A stretch of 64,000 nt of DNA, from NCBI GenBank assembly GCA_035532475.1, contig DATKQY010000015.1:1-64000 (forward strand), read 5' to 3'. The DNA is from DATKQY01 sp035532475. GTDB taxonomy: Bacteria > Actinomycetota > Acidimicrobiia > Acidimicrobiales > Bog-793. Shown here in pieces: positions 44,205-53,011 of this stretch. The translations under genes and the position numbers were made by a program. Every line of letters begins with the position of its first letter. Within the stretch, counting starts at the first letter, position 1. Under the pieces are notes generated by a model. That model made no database searches and was not told where the DNA came from. It worked only from the letters and a program-made list of their open reading frames with translations.

Positions 44205-45031
44205 GCGGGATCTTGGACGGCAAGGCGGCGATCGTGACGGGCTCGGGGCGCGGGATCGGCCGCGCCGCGGCCGGCCTGCTCGCCGGGCACGGGGCGTCCG
44301 TGCTCGTGACCGACATCGACGCCGAGGTGGCAAAGGCCGCCGCGGCCGAGATCGGCGGGAGCGCCGTGGCCTTCGCCGGCGACCTGACCGACCCGGCCGT
44401 TCCCGGGCAGGTCGTCCAGACGGCGGTCGACGCCTTCGGGACGATCGACATCGTCGTGAACAACGCCGGCTACGCGTGGGACTCGATCTTCCACAAGATG
44501 ACCGACGAGCAGTTCATGGCGATGCTCGAGATCCACACGATCGCCCCGTTCCGGCTGCTGCGCGCGGCCGCCCCGATCCTTCGCGAGGCCGCCAAGAAGG
44601 AGCAGGCCGAGGGGCGCGAGGTCTTCCGCAAGGTCGTCAACGTCACCTCGGTGTCGGGCACGATGGGAGGCGTCGGCCAGGCGAACTACTCGAGCGCCAA
44701 GGCCGCCGTGGTCGGCCTGACGAAGACCTTGGCGAAGGAGTGGGGGCCGCTCAAGATCAACGTGAACGCCGTCGCCTTCGGCTTCGTCGAGACCCGGATG
44801 ACCGCGCCGGACGACGAGGCCGAGGTGCTCGAGCGCAACGGCAAGCAGATCCACATCGGGATCCCCCGGCAGAGCCGCGAGCGGGCGGCGACGGCCATCC
44901 CGATCGGCCGGCCCGCGACGCCCGAGGAGGCCGCCGGGGGGATCTTCCTGCTCTGCACGCCCTGGGCCAACTTCATCCAGGGCCAGGTCGTGACCGTCTC
45001 GGGCGGCATGATGGGCGGGATGACGTCGTGA
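44201..45031 (+). CDS. Short-chain dehydrogenase/reductase (FabG-like)
   Basis: NAD(P)-dependent oxidoreductase, probably oxidising or reducing a beta-hydroxy/keto group on the CoA thioester from its neighbour. The 276-residue protein has the nucleotide motif IVTGSGRGIGRAAAGLLA, Asp in VTDIDAEV (hints at NAD), DIVVNNAGYAWD, and the catalytic triad Ser-Tyr-Lys in NVTSVSGTM and ANYSSAKAA. An insertion of about 15 residues (REAAKKEQAEGREVFRK) lies before the catalytic Ser. GTG 44201 has a GGAGGA ribosome site. Confidence 0.92.
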   Translation: MSGILDGKAAIVTGSGRGIGRAAAGLLAGHGASVLVTDIDAEVAKAAAAEIGGSAVAFAGDLTDPAVPGQVVQTAVDAFGTIDIVVNNAGYAWDSIFHKMTDEQFMAMLEIHTIAPFRLLRAAAPILREAAKKEQAEGREVFRKVVNVTSVSGTMGGVGQANYSSAKAAVVGLTKTLAKEWGPLKINVNAVAFGFVETRMTAPDDEAEVLERNGKQIHIGIPRQSRERAATAIPIGRPATPEEAAGGIFLLCTPWANFIQGQVVTVSGGMMGGMTS

Positions 45032-45927
45032 GCCTTTCCGGAACCGGAGGGAGCGGGGGCGCGGCGGACCCGTTTGACGCTGGTGCGCTCGGGCGGTGGT
45101 CCGAGCCGCGCACCTTCACCGTCGAGCCGGCGATGATCGTGGCCTACGCGGCGGCCACGAACGACCGCACGCCCGAGTCGGCGGGCGGGGCGCTCGCGCC
45201 GCCGGTCTTCGCCATCGTGCCCGGGTGGGGCTCGATCGGGGCGGGCGCCTCGATCATCGCCAAGGAGCGGCGCGGGGAGGTCCAGGGCCGCGTCGTCCAC
45301 GGCGAGCAGTGGACGGACTACTTCCGTCCGATCCGCGCCGGCGACGAGCTCGTCGTGCGCGCCGCCGCCGTCGGCGTGCATGCGAAGTCGTCCGGCACCA
45401 CCGTCGTGACGAAGATCGAGACACGAGACACGGCGGGTGAGCCGGTGAACGACCAGTACGCGACGACCTTCTACCGGGGGGTCGCGTCGAGCGCCGACGA
45501 CGGCGAGGTGGCGCCGAGCCTCGGCGCCCTACGGGGCAAGGAGGAGGGTCGGTTGATCGCGACGATCACGTTGCCGATCGACGGGGACCAGCCCGCCCGC
45601 TACGCGCAGGCCTCCGGCGACCACAACCGGATCCACCTCGACGACGAGTTCGCCAGGTCGGTCGGCCTCCCGGGCATCATTGTGCATGGCATGTGCACAT
45701 TGGCCTTCGCCAGCCGGGCGGCGCGCCTCGCTCTCGCACAGCCGTCGGCGGCGGCATTCCGGCGGCTCGGCTGCCGGTTCACGCGGCCGCTGCTGCCGGG
45801 CGACGTGCTCACGACGGACGTCTTCCTGCTGGAGGATTCGGGCGGCGTCCAGTCGGTGCGCTTCGAGTGCGCGAACGGCGCGGGCGAGGCGGTCCTCGGC
45901 GCCGGCTACGCCGAGTTCGCGACGTAG
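45028..45927 (+). CDS. MaoC-family double-hotdog enoyl-CoA hydratase
   Basis: Hydrates a trans-2-enoyl-CoA, or dehydrates the reverse. The 299-residue protein has an N-terminal hotdog half (MaoC_dehydrat_N-like: RTFTVEPAMIVAYAAATNDR, HGEQWTDYFRPIRAGDELVV) and a C-terminal half with the catalytic motif QASGDHNRIHLDDEFARSVG (Asp and His of the hydratase site). GIIVHGMCTLAFASRA follows, then the strands FTRPLLPGDVLTTDVFLLED. GTG 45028 overlaps the SDR stop. With the ligase and SDR it forms a beta-oxidation-like set lacking thiolase and acyl-CoA dehydrogenase. Confidence 0.92.
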   Translation: MSLSGTGGSGGAADPFDAGALGRWSEPRTFTVEPAMIVAYAAATNDRTPESAGGALAPPVFAIVPGWGSIGAGASIIAKERRGEVQGRVVHGEQWTDYFRPIRAGDELVVRAAAVGVHAKSSGTTVVTKIETRDTAGEPVNDQYATTFYRGVASSADDGEVAPSLGALRGKEEGRLIATITLPIDGDQPARYAQASGDHNRIHLDDEFARSVGLPGIIVHGMCTLAFASRAARLALAQPSAAAFRRLGCRFTRPLLPGDVLTTDVFLLEDSGGVQSVRFECANGAGEAVLGAGYAEFAT

Positions 45928-45977
45928 GAGCGGCGCGGCCCGCCCGGTCGCGCCGTGTGGCGATCGCGCCGTCTGGC

Positions 45978-47831
45978 TCAGCGTCGTGCGAGCGGGCCGC
46001 GCTCGGCGTCATCGACGACGGCGGGCCGCCAGCCCCTCAGGGAGCTGACCACGGCGACCTCTGCTGCGCCCACCAGCTCGTCGAGCGTGAGGACCCGCTC
46101 GTCGAGCGCGCCCTGCTCGACGAGGCGAGCGCGCTCCACGCCGGGCAGGCAGCCGACCTCGATCGGCGGGGTCCACCAGCGCCCGCCGATGCGGACGGCG
46201 AGGTTGGCGATCGTCGTCTCGGTCGGCTCGCCCCGCTCGTTCACCAGCACGACGTCGTCGGCACCGGGATGGCGAGCCGCCCGGTCGCGGTAGTGGGCTC
46301 GGCGCGTAGTCTTGTGGAACAGCCACGGCTGCGAGGAGCGGACCGGCTCGCGGTCGATCGCCAGGTGCACGGGTCCGGTCTGTGCCGCGGGCATCGGCAT
46401 GACCTCGACGGCGGACTCGCCCGAGCGTCGCAGGGTGAGGCGCACCCGCCGAGGCCCGCTGAGCAGCGACGTCTCGCGCTCGAGCGTCTCGGCGAGCCCG
46501 GCCTCGTCGACGGCGAAGCCGAAGTAGCGAGCCGACGCGGCGATCCGGGCGAGATGGCGGTCCCGGTTGCGCACGCCCGAGCCCGGGACGAACGCCATCG
46601 TCTCGAGCAGGAGGAACTCCTCCGCGGGCCGGACGAGGATCCCTGCCTTTGCGACGAGCTCGGCGTGCTCGGCGGCCGGATCGGAGTCCCAGGTGATCCC
46701 CCCGCCGGTGCCGTACACGGCGTCACCGGTCTCGCGGTCGACGACGACGGTACGGATCGGGACGTTGAAGCGGGCCCTGAAGGGGGCGCCGGGCGGAGCC
46801 ACGATGCCGATGGCCCCGCAGTAGACGCCCCGGGGGCCGTCCTCGAGCGTCACGATCAGCTCCATGGTGCGGCGCTTCGGAGCGCCGGTCACCGAGCCGC
46901 ACGGGAACAGGGCGCGGAACACCTCGACGAGGCCGGTCGCGGGGCGCGGCGTCGCGGTGACCGTCGAGGTGAGCTGCCACACCGTCTCATAGCGCTCGAG
47001 GTCGAACAGCGACGGGACGCCGACGCTGCCCCACTCGGCGAGCCGGCCGAGGTCGTTGCGCAGCAGGTCGACGATCATCAGGTTCTCGGCCCGCTCCTTC
47101 GCCGACGCCAGCAGGGCGCCGCTTCGCGCGGCGTCCTCTTCGGGCCAACGGCCCCGCTCGGCGGTGCCCTTCATGGGACGGGCCGTGATGCGGTCGCCCG
47201 TCCAGTCGAAGAAGAGCTCGGGGGAGGCGCTCAGCACCGCGAACCGCCCCGTGTCGAGCGCGGCGCAGTAGGCGGCACGCTGCGCGAGGGACAGGTCGCG
47301 GTAGAGGCCCGACAGGTCGCCTGACGCCTGGGCGCGCAGGCGGACGGTCAGGTTGCACTGGTAGGTGTCGCCGGCGGCGATGGCCGCGCGGACCTGCTCG
47401 ACCCGGTGCGCGTAGGTCGCGTAGCCCGTGTCGGGTAGCCACGGGGACACCGTGTAGCCGCGCCCCGCTCCGGTGTGGGCGGTGAGGGGCGGCGCAGGCT
47501 CAGGTGGCCCGAAGAGCCCGAACCAGGCGAGTGGCAGCGCGGCGAACGGCTCGCCGGGGCGGGGGGCGCGGGTGGCGAGCACCGGGTCGAGCCCGCTCGC
47601 CGCCTCGTAGCTCACGAACCCGGCGGCCCAGCTGCCGAGCGCGGTCGCCCGCTCGACCTCGGCCAGGAGCTCGGGCACCTCAGCCGCACGTTCGGCGACG
47701 AGCTCGTGGCGGGCAGCGCCGAAGACCATCGCGCTGCCGTCGCGCAGGTCGTCGAAGCGCGCCGCCGCCGTGCGCCCGGCCACCCTTTCGCCCCCGACCA
47801 GGAGGCTGTCGGCTGTCTGCGGTGCGACCAC
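45978..47831 (-). CDS. pabBC: Fused aminodeoxychorismate synthase I and aminodeoxychorismate lyase (PabB-PabC)
   Basis: Two successive enzymes of p-aminobenzoate synthesis in one 617-residue chain. The N-terminal PabB part (about 1-405) has ITARPMKGTAERGRWPEEDA with the Lys that distinguishes PabB from TrpE, NLMIVDLLRNDLGRLAEWGS, and the chorismate signature LFPCGSVTGAPKRRTMELI. The C-terminal PabC part (about 410-617) is class IV PLP aminotransferase-like: catalytic Lys in FHKTTRRAHYRDRA, ERGEPTETTIANLAVR and WWTPPIEVGCLPGVERARLV. Its glutaminase partner pabA lies about 25 kb away. GTG 47831 is the start; the gene diverges from the GGDEF-EAL gene. Confidence 0.93.
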   Translation of the reverse strand: MVAPQTADSLLVGGERVAGRTAAARFDDLRDGSAMVFGAARHELVAERAAEVPELLAEVERATALGSWAAGFVSYEAASGLDPVLATRAPRPGEPFAALPLAWFGLFGPPEPAPPLTAHTGAGRGYTVSPWLPDTGYATYAHRVEQVRAAIAAGDTYQCNLTVRLRAQASGDLSGLYRDLSLAQRAAYCAALDTGRFAVLSASPELFFDWTGDRITARPMKGTAERGRWPEEDAARSGALLASAKERAENLMIVDLLRNDLGRLAEWGSVGVPSLFDLERYETVWQLTSTVTATPRPATGLVEVFRALFPCGSVTGAPKRRTMELIVTLEDGPRGVYCGAIGIVAPPGAPFRARFNVPIRTVVVDRETGDAVYGTGGGITWDSDPAAEHAELVAKAGILVRPAEEFLLLETMAFVPGSGVRNRDRHLARIAASARYFGFAVDEAGLAETLERETSLLSGPRRVRLTLRRSGESAVEVMPMPAAQTGPVHLAIDREPVRSSQPWLFHKTTRRAHYRDRAARHPGADDVVLVNERGEPTETTIANLAVRIGGRWWTPPIEVGCLPGVERARLVEQGALDERVLTLDELVGAAEVAVVSSLRGWRPAVVDDAERGPLARR

Positions 47832-47895
47832 GGACCCATCCTCGCGTAGCTGTCCGGGCGGTCGTTCTCCCCGGGCGTCGCGGTGGCCGGCGGAC

Positions 47896-47909
47896 GGGAC
47901 GAAAGTCCC
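47896..47909. promoter_or_regulatory. DosR-like palindrome (or GAAA-capped hairpin) before the GGDEF-EAL gene
   Basis: GGGAC-GAAA-GTCCC agrees with the DosR/DevR core GGGACTWWAGTCCC at 13 of 14 positions. It ends 34 bp before the GGDEF-EAL start and lies 65 bp upstream of pabBC. As RNA it would form a 5-bp stem with a GNRA tetraloop, so a leader element is the alternative. No dosR homologue is in the window. Confidence 0.5.
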
Positions 47910-47943
47910 TATCGCGATCTCGGTTGCGCGACGTGAGTGCAGT

Positions 47944-50618
47944 GTGGGCGACTACCGTCGGGCGGCGTTCGGGCTGGTTGCGGCCTTGTTCGCCGGGCTC
48001 GGCGCCGTGCTCGTCCTCGTCCCGGCCGCCCCGCCGTGGGCGGTCCTCGACGTCGCCGACGTGCTCTGCGCCGCGGCCGTCATCGTGGCGCTGCGCATCC
48101 GAGGCCCGGCGCGCCCCGAGGTCTGGTGGGCGCTCGCGGCCTCCCCGGTCGCCTTCGCCGTCGGCGGCACGCTCACTCAGGGCCTCAGCGCGACGATGCT
48201 CTCGCACCCCGTCCTCGGTCTCGCCCCCGACGCCTGCCTGTTCGCCGGCTACGTCTTCCTCAGCATCGCCGCCGTGCGGATCGACCGTTCGCTCGGCTCG
48301 GCGCGTGACCGCGGGAACGTCCTCGACATCGTCATCTTCGGTTTCGGCCTCGGATGGGCCGCCTTCCTCGCGATCACGGTGCCGGTGATCCAGGACAGCA
48401 CCCTGCCGCTCATGCTCCGGATCCCGACCGCGGTGTTGCCCGTGCTCAACCTCTTCTTGCTGGTCGCCGCTGTGCGCCTGCTCGCCACGGCGACGTCGCG
48501 CCCGCCCGCGCTCGTGATGCTGGCCGGCGCGCTCGCCGCCCTCCTCGTCTCGAACCTCGTCCTCGGCTTCGGGGCCAGCCACCTGCTCGAACGGTGGTCG
48601 GGCGCGATGCAGATCGGCTGGCTCGTCGGTCCCGGCCTCATCGGTCTCGCCGCCCTGCTCCCATCGATGACGCGGCTGACCGGGCTCGGCTCGCGCAACT
48701 CCCAGCACTTCGGTGTCGGTCGCGCCGCGGCGCTCGCGCTCGCCGTCGCCATCGGCCCGTCGGTCGAGGTGCTGCGGACCACCGGTGCGGATCGCCCGCG
48801 CACCCTGCTCGAAGTGATGCTGCCGGCGTCGGTCCTGGTCGTGCTCGTCTTCGTGCGGATCCGGTGCTCTTCCTCGCCAACGTGCAGATGCGTGAGGAGG
48901 TCGCCAAACAGGAGCGCTACTACCGGGCGCTCGTCGAGAGCGTGGTCGACCACGTGGTCGTGCTCGACGCCGACGGGCGGCCGTTGTACGCCAGCCCGGC
49001 CCTGCTCCGCCTCGTCGGCTTGGAGTTCGGCCAGCTCGTCGACGAGTCGGGCGTGCCCCGCTTCGTGGAAGCGGAGGACCTCCCCGGCGTCGCCGCCGCG
49101 GTGCAGGACGCCGTCGCCCATCCTGGCGCGACGGTCGAGTCCGAGGTGCGCGTCCGCGATGCCGCGGGTGACCTGCGTGACCTCGTGGGGCTGACGACGA
49201 GCCTGCTCGACGAGCCGGCGGTCGGCGGGATCGTCGTGGTCCTCCACGACGTGACCGACCGCAAGCGTCTCGAGGACGAGCTGCGGCACCAGGCGCTGCA
49301 CGACACCTTGACGGGGCTGCCGAACCGGGCGCTCGTCCACGACCGCCTCGAGCAGCTGCTGTCGGTCGCGGGGCGCCGCGGGGACGACCGGTCCGTCGCC
49401 GCGCTCTTCGTCGACCTCGACAAATTCAAGGATGTCAACGACAGTCTCGGTCACCTGGTCGGCGACGCGTTGCTCCGGGCGGTGGCGCGGCGGCTGCGCG
49501 CGGGGCTGCGCGAGTCGAACACGGTCGGGCGCTTCGGCGGTGACGAGTTCGTGGTGCTGACCGACGGCGAGCCCCTGGCGGGCGGCGCCGAGCGGGTGGC
49601 CAAGCGCATCCTCGACCTGCTGCGCGAGCCGTTCGTGCTCCCCGAGGCGCCGCGGACGCCGCTCATCGCCTCGGCGAGCATCGGTGTGGCGCACGCCTCG
49701 GGCTCGGACCCCGAGCAGCTGCTGCGCAACGCCGACGTCGCGCTCTACCGGGCGAAGGCCGAGGGGCGGCGCCGGTACGTGGTCTTCGAGTCCGGGATGT
49801 ACGAGCAGGCGCAGGCCCGGCTGCGCCTCGAGCTCGACCTGCAAGAGGCGCTCGAGTCCGGCCAGTTCTTCCTCCTGTACCAACCCACGTACGACCTGCG
49901 CACCCTCGTGCCGACCGGAGCCGAGGCGCTGCTTCGCTGGCAGCACCCCACGCGCGGCCTCATCGAGCCGTGCGACTTCATCCCGGCGCTGGAGGAGAAC
50001 GGCCTGATCGTCGAGGTCGGTGAGCGAGTGCTGCAGGAGGCGTGCAGGCGCGCGGCCGAGTGGCAGCACGGCGGGATGGCGCTGCCGGTGAGCGTGAACG
50101 TCTCGGCGCTCCAGATCGAGGCGGGCGGTCTCGTCGCTGCCGTGGACGCCGCGCTGTCGGCGTCGGGCCTGGAACCGAGGATGCTCGTGCTCGAGATCAC
50201 CGAGAGCACCCTGCTCCGCGACACGCCGGCGACCGACGCGGTGCTGCGCGGCGTGAAGGAGCTCGGCGTGCGGATCGCGATCGACGACTTCGGCACCGGC
50301 TTCGCCTCCTTCAGCTATCTCCGGCGGTTCCCGATCGACGTGCTGAAGATCGACCGGTCCTTCGTCGCGGGCATCGCGAAGGACGAGCAGGGGCTCACCC
50401 TCGTGCGCTCGCTCGTCGGCCTCGGGCGCAAGCTCGGCCTGGTGACGCTCGCGGAGGGGATCGAGCGGCCCGAGGAGCTCACCGTCTTGCAGCGCGAGCG
50501 CTGTGACAGCGGACAGGGCTACCTCCTGTCTCCTCCGGTGAGCGCCGAGGCGCTCGAGGAGCTGATCGGCGTCCGGGCGGCGGCCTGCACCGCGTCGACA
50601 TCGAGCTCGGCGTCATGA
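47944..50618 (+). pseudogene. Membrane PAS-GGDEF-EAL protein, frameshifted
   Basis: Would make and/or degrade c-di-GMP. Frame one (from GTG 47944) gives about ten transmembrane helices over 305 residues. At 48862-48863 the frame is lost, with net loss of one base or gain of two. Frame two continues VLFLANVQMREEVAKQERYY, a PAS domain (ESVVDHVVVLDADGRPLYAS), GGDEF with intact active site (GRFGGDEFVVL), and EAL with GAEALLRWQHP, LEITESTLL and IDDFGTGFASFSYL. The c-di-GMP inhibitory site RxxD reads RESN. Everything else looks functional, so this is a recent mutation or an assembly indel. The stop overlaps the next reading frame (ATGA). Confidence 0.85.
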
Positions 50619-51302
50619 GGACGGTTGCGCTGAGGAGCTCCGCCCCGGTGCTGCCGTCCGCGCCACCCCGGGTCGTTCCGTCGCCGGCCGGGCTCGCGTC
50701 CGGCGGCATGCAACACCGCTACGAGCCAGCACCGGCGCCCGAGCGACCCTGGAGCAGGCGCCACCTCACGACGAACGGGAAGTTCGTCGTCGCCACGACC
50801 GGCGCGCTCGCGTGGGTGGGGCTGTCGGTGTGGGTGTCACTGCCCTGGATCCACCAGGCGGCGCACCCGTTGCAGCTCGGGCCGGCGATCGCCGTCGTCG
50901 TGCTGCTCGCCTTCTTGCCGGGGCTCCTCGTCGCCTTCCTCGCGATCAGCCTCCTGCTCGACCGACAGCCGCCGCTCAGCGCGTTGCACCCGACGACGCC
51001 GCTCACCGTGCTCGTCGCGGCCCGCAACGAGGCCGGGCGGATCGGGGTCACCCTGCGCTACCTCGCCGCCCAGGACTACGACAGGCCCCTCGCGGTCGTG
51101 CTCGTGGACAACGGCTCCGACGACGGCACCGCGGCGGTGGCGCGCGCGGCGGCCGCGGAGGCCGGCCTCGAGCTGCACGTCATCGCGCCGCAACCGCGTC
51201 GCCCTCGCCGCCTTCGTGGTGCTGTACCAGATGATCATGTCGACGGCGTCGGTCGCCGGCTACGCCCAGCAGCTGCTCGGCCTGCGTCGCCGCTGGAAGT
51301 AG
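50615..51302 (+). pseudogene. Family 2 glycosyltransferase lacking its central part
   Basis: The start (ATG 50615, or 50708) gives two membrane helices (FVVATTGALAWVGLSVWVS, AIAVVVLLAFLPGLLVAFLA) and the beginning of a GT-A fold: PLTVLVAARNEAGRIGVTLR, then AVVLVDNGSDDGTAAVA. At about 51185-51192 homology jumps, in another frame, to a typical C-terminal membrane segment: FVVLYQMIMSTASVAGYAQQ plus LLGLRRRWK and a stop at 51300-51302. The DxD, catalytic Asp and QxxRW regions (some 200 residues) are missing. It is thus an internal deletion with frameshift, and no enzyme can be made. Confidence 0.75.
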
Positions 51303-51447
51303 CGCCGGGCAGGCGTGGTGCGGATCGACCGGCCGGGGCCCGGCGCTCGCGGGCAGGTCGTGGCGACAGCCGACCTTCGCCTCTACGCTCTCCGACGTCG
51401 CACCGCGATGCTGTCCGCGGGTTCCACGAGCCGATCGGAGCGTGAGC

Positions 51448-52707
51448 ATGACCGACACAGCGGGGACGTCGGGCGCGTCGGAGGAGTCGCCCGCCTCAGA
51501 TCGGGGCGGGGCGGAGGCCGGCCGCCTGAAGATCGGCGTCCCGCGAGAGGCCGATCCGGCCGAGCGGCGCGTCGCGCTCGTACCCGACTGGGCGGCCAGG
51601 CTCACCGCCGCCGGGCTCCAGGTGCTCGTCGAGTCCGGGGCCGGCGCCGGGGCGTGGTTCGGCGACGAGGCCTACGCCGCCGCCGGGGCGACGGTCGTGG
51701 GTGCCGACGAGCTCTACGCGCAGGCGGACGTCCTGCTCGAGGTCGGAAGGCCGGGAGCGGACGGGCTCGACCGGCTCCGACCGGGCCAGACGGTGATCGG
51801 CATGCTCCAGCCCCTGATCGACCCCGGCTATGCGGAGTCCATCGCCGGGCGCGGCGTGACCGCGGTGAGCCTCGACGGCCTGCCGCGTACGCTCAGCCGC
51901 GCCCAGTCGATGGACGCGCTGAGCTCGCAGGCGAGCGTCGCCGGCTACAAGGCCGTGCTCGTGGCCGCCAACGCCTTCGGCCGCTACTTCCCGCTGCTCA
52001 TGACCGCGGCGGGGACCGCGAAGCCCGCCGAGGTGCTCGTCCTCGGCGCCGGCGTCGCCGGGCTGCAGGCGATCGGCACCGCGCGACGGCTCGGCGCGGT
52101 CGTCCGGGGCTACGACGTGCGGCCGGAGACCAAGGACCAGATCGCCTCCCTCGGGGCGCGCTTCATCGAGCTGAAGTCGGTCGCCGCGGGAAGCGGCGAG
52201 GGCGGCTACGCACGGGCGCTCAGCGCCGAGGAGCAGCAGGCGCTCCAGGACGAGCTGAACGGCCACATCGCCCAGCACGACGTGGTCATCACCACCGCCC
52301 AGGTCCCCGGCCGCCGGCCGCCGATGCTCGTCACCGCCGCGGCCGTGGCGGCGATGCGGGCCGGCTCGGTGATCATCGACATGGCGGCGAGCGCCCTCGG
52401 GGGCAACGTCGAGGTGTCGCGGCCGGGCGAGACGGTGGTGACCGACAACGGCGTCACCGTCGTCGGCGCCGAGAACCTGCCCTCCACCATGCCGACCGGC
52501 GCGTCGGCCGCGTACGCGCACAACATCTGCTCCCTGCTGCTGCACATGGTCGAGGACGGCCGGCTCGTCATCGACCTTGGGGACGAGATCCAGGCCGGCG
52601 TCGTCGTCGCCCACGACGGGAAGGTCGTCCACCAGGCCACGGCCGAGCTGATCGCGGCCCAGAGCGCGAACGGAGGTGCCACCGGTGCCAACGGGGCTTC
52701 TCACTGA
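51448..52707 (+). CDS. pntAA: Proton-translocating transhydrogenase subunit PntAA
   Basis: NAD(H)-binding domain I of the three-gene transhydrogenase, which uses the proton gradient to drive hydride transfer from NADH to NADP+. The 419-residue protein has a low-complexity N-terminal tail, then KIGVPREADPAERRVALVPD, SRAQSMDALSSQASVAGYKA, the Rossmann motif EVLVLGAGVAGLQAIGTARR and VVITTAQVPGRRPPMLVTAA. AENLPSTMPTGASAAYAHNI is also conserved. ATG 51448 was used (GGAG 7 nt upstream); GTG 51442 is the alternative. A TACGCT -10 may lie at 51384-51389. Confidence 0.95.
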   Translation: MTDTAGTSGASEESPASDRGGAEAGRLKIGVPREADPAERRVALVPDWAARLTAAGLQVLVESGAGAGAWFGDEAYAAAGATVVGADELYAQADVLLEVGRPGADGLDRLRPGQTVIGMLQPLIDPGYAESIAGRGVTAVSLDGLPRTLSRAQSMDALSSQASVAGYKAVLVAANAFGRYFPLLMTAAGTAKPAEVLVLGAGVAGLQAIGTARRLGAVVRGYDVRPETKDQIASLGARFIELKSVAAGSGEGGYARALSAEEQQALQDELNGHIAQHDVVITTAQVPGRRPPMLVTAAAVAAMRAGSVIIDMAASALGGNVEVSRPGETVVTDNGVTVVGAENLPSTMPTGASAAYAHNICSLLLHMVEDGRLVIDLGDEIQAGVVVAHDGKVVHQATAELIAAQSANGGATGANGASH

Positions 52708-53011
52708 CCTGACCATCTTCGTGCTGAGCCTGCTCGTCGGCTTCGAGGTGATCAGCAAGGTCCCGGCGACCTTGCATACGCCATTGATGTCGGCGGCGAA
52801 CTCGATCCACGGGATCGTGCTCGTCGGGGCGGTCCTCATCGCCAGCACGGCGCACAACACCGCCGGCTACATCCTGGCCTTCATCGCCGCGGTCTTCGCG
52901 GGGATGAACGTCGTCGGCGGCTACGCGGTGACCGACCGGATGCTGCAGATGTTCCAGCGGCGGCCCGCCAAGGTGGTCAAGGACGGCGAGGCGAAGGACG
53001 GCCAGTCGTGA
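52685..53011 (+). CDS. pntAB: Transhydrogenase membrane subunit PntAB
   Basis: Small membrane half of the alpha subunit. The 108-residue protein has three to four helices: LTDLTIFVLSLLVGFEVISK, HGIVLVGAVLIASTAH and AGYILAFIAAVFAGMNVVGG, followed by YAVTDRMLQMFQRRP. GTG 52685 (PTGLLTDLTIF) was chosen because GGAGG lies 8 nt upstream; an earlier GTG at 52676 overlaps that ribosome site. The start lies inside pntAA (23-bp overlap) and the end overlaps pntB by 4 bp. Confidence 0.93.
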   Translation: MPTGLLTDLTIFVLSLLVGFEVISKVPATLHTPLMSAANSIHGIVLVGAVLIASTAHNTAGYILAFIAAVFAGMNVVGGYAVTDRMLQMFQRRPAKVVKDGEAKDGQS

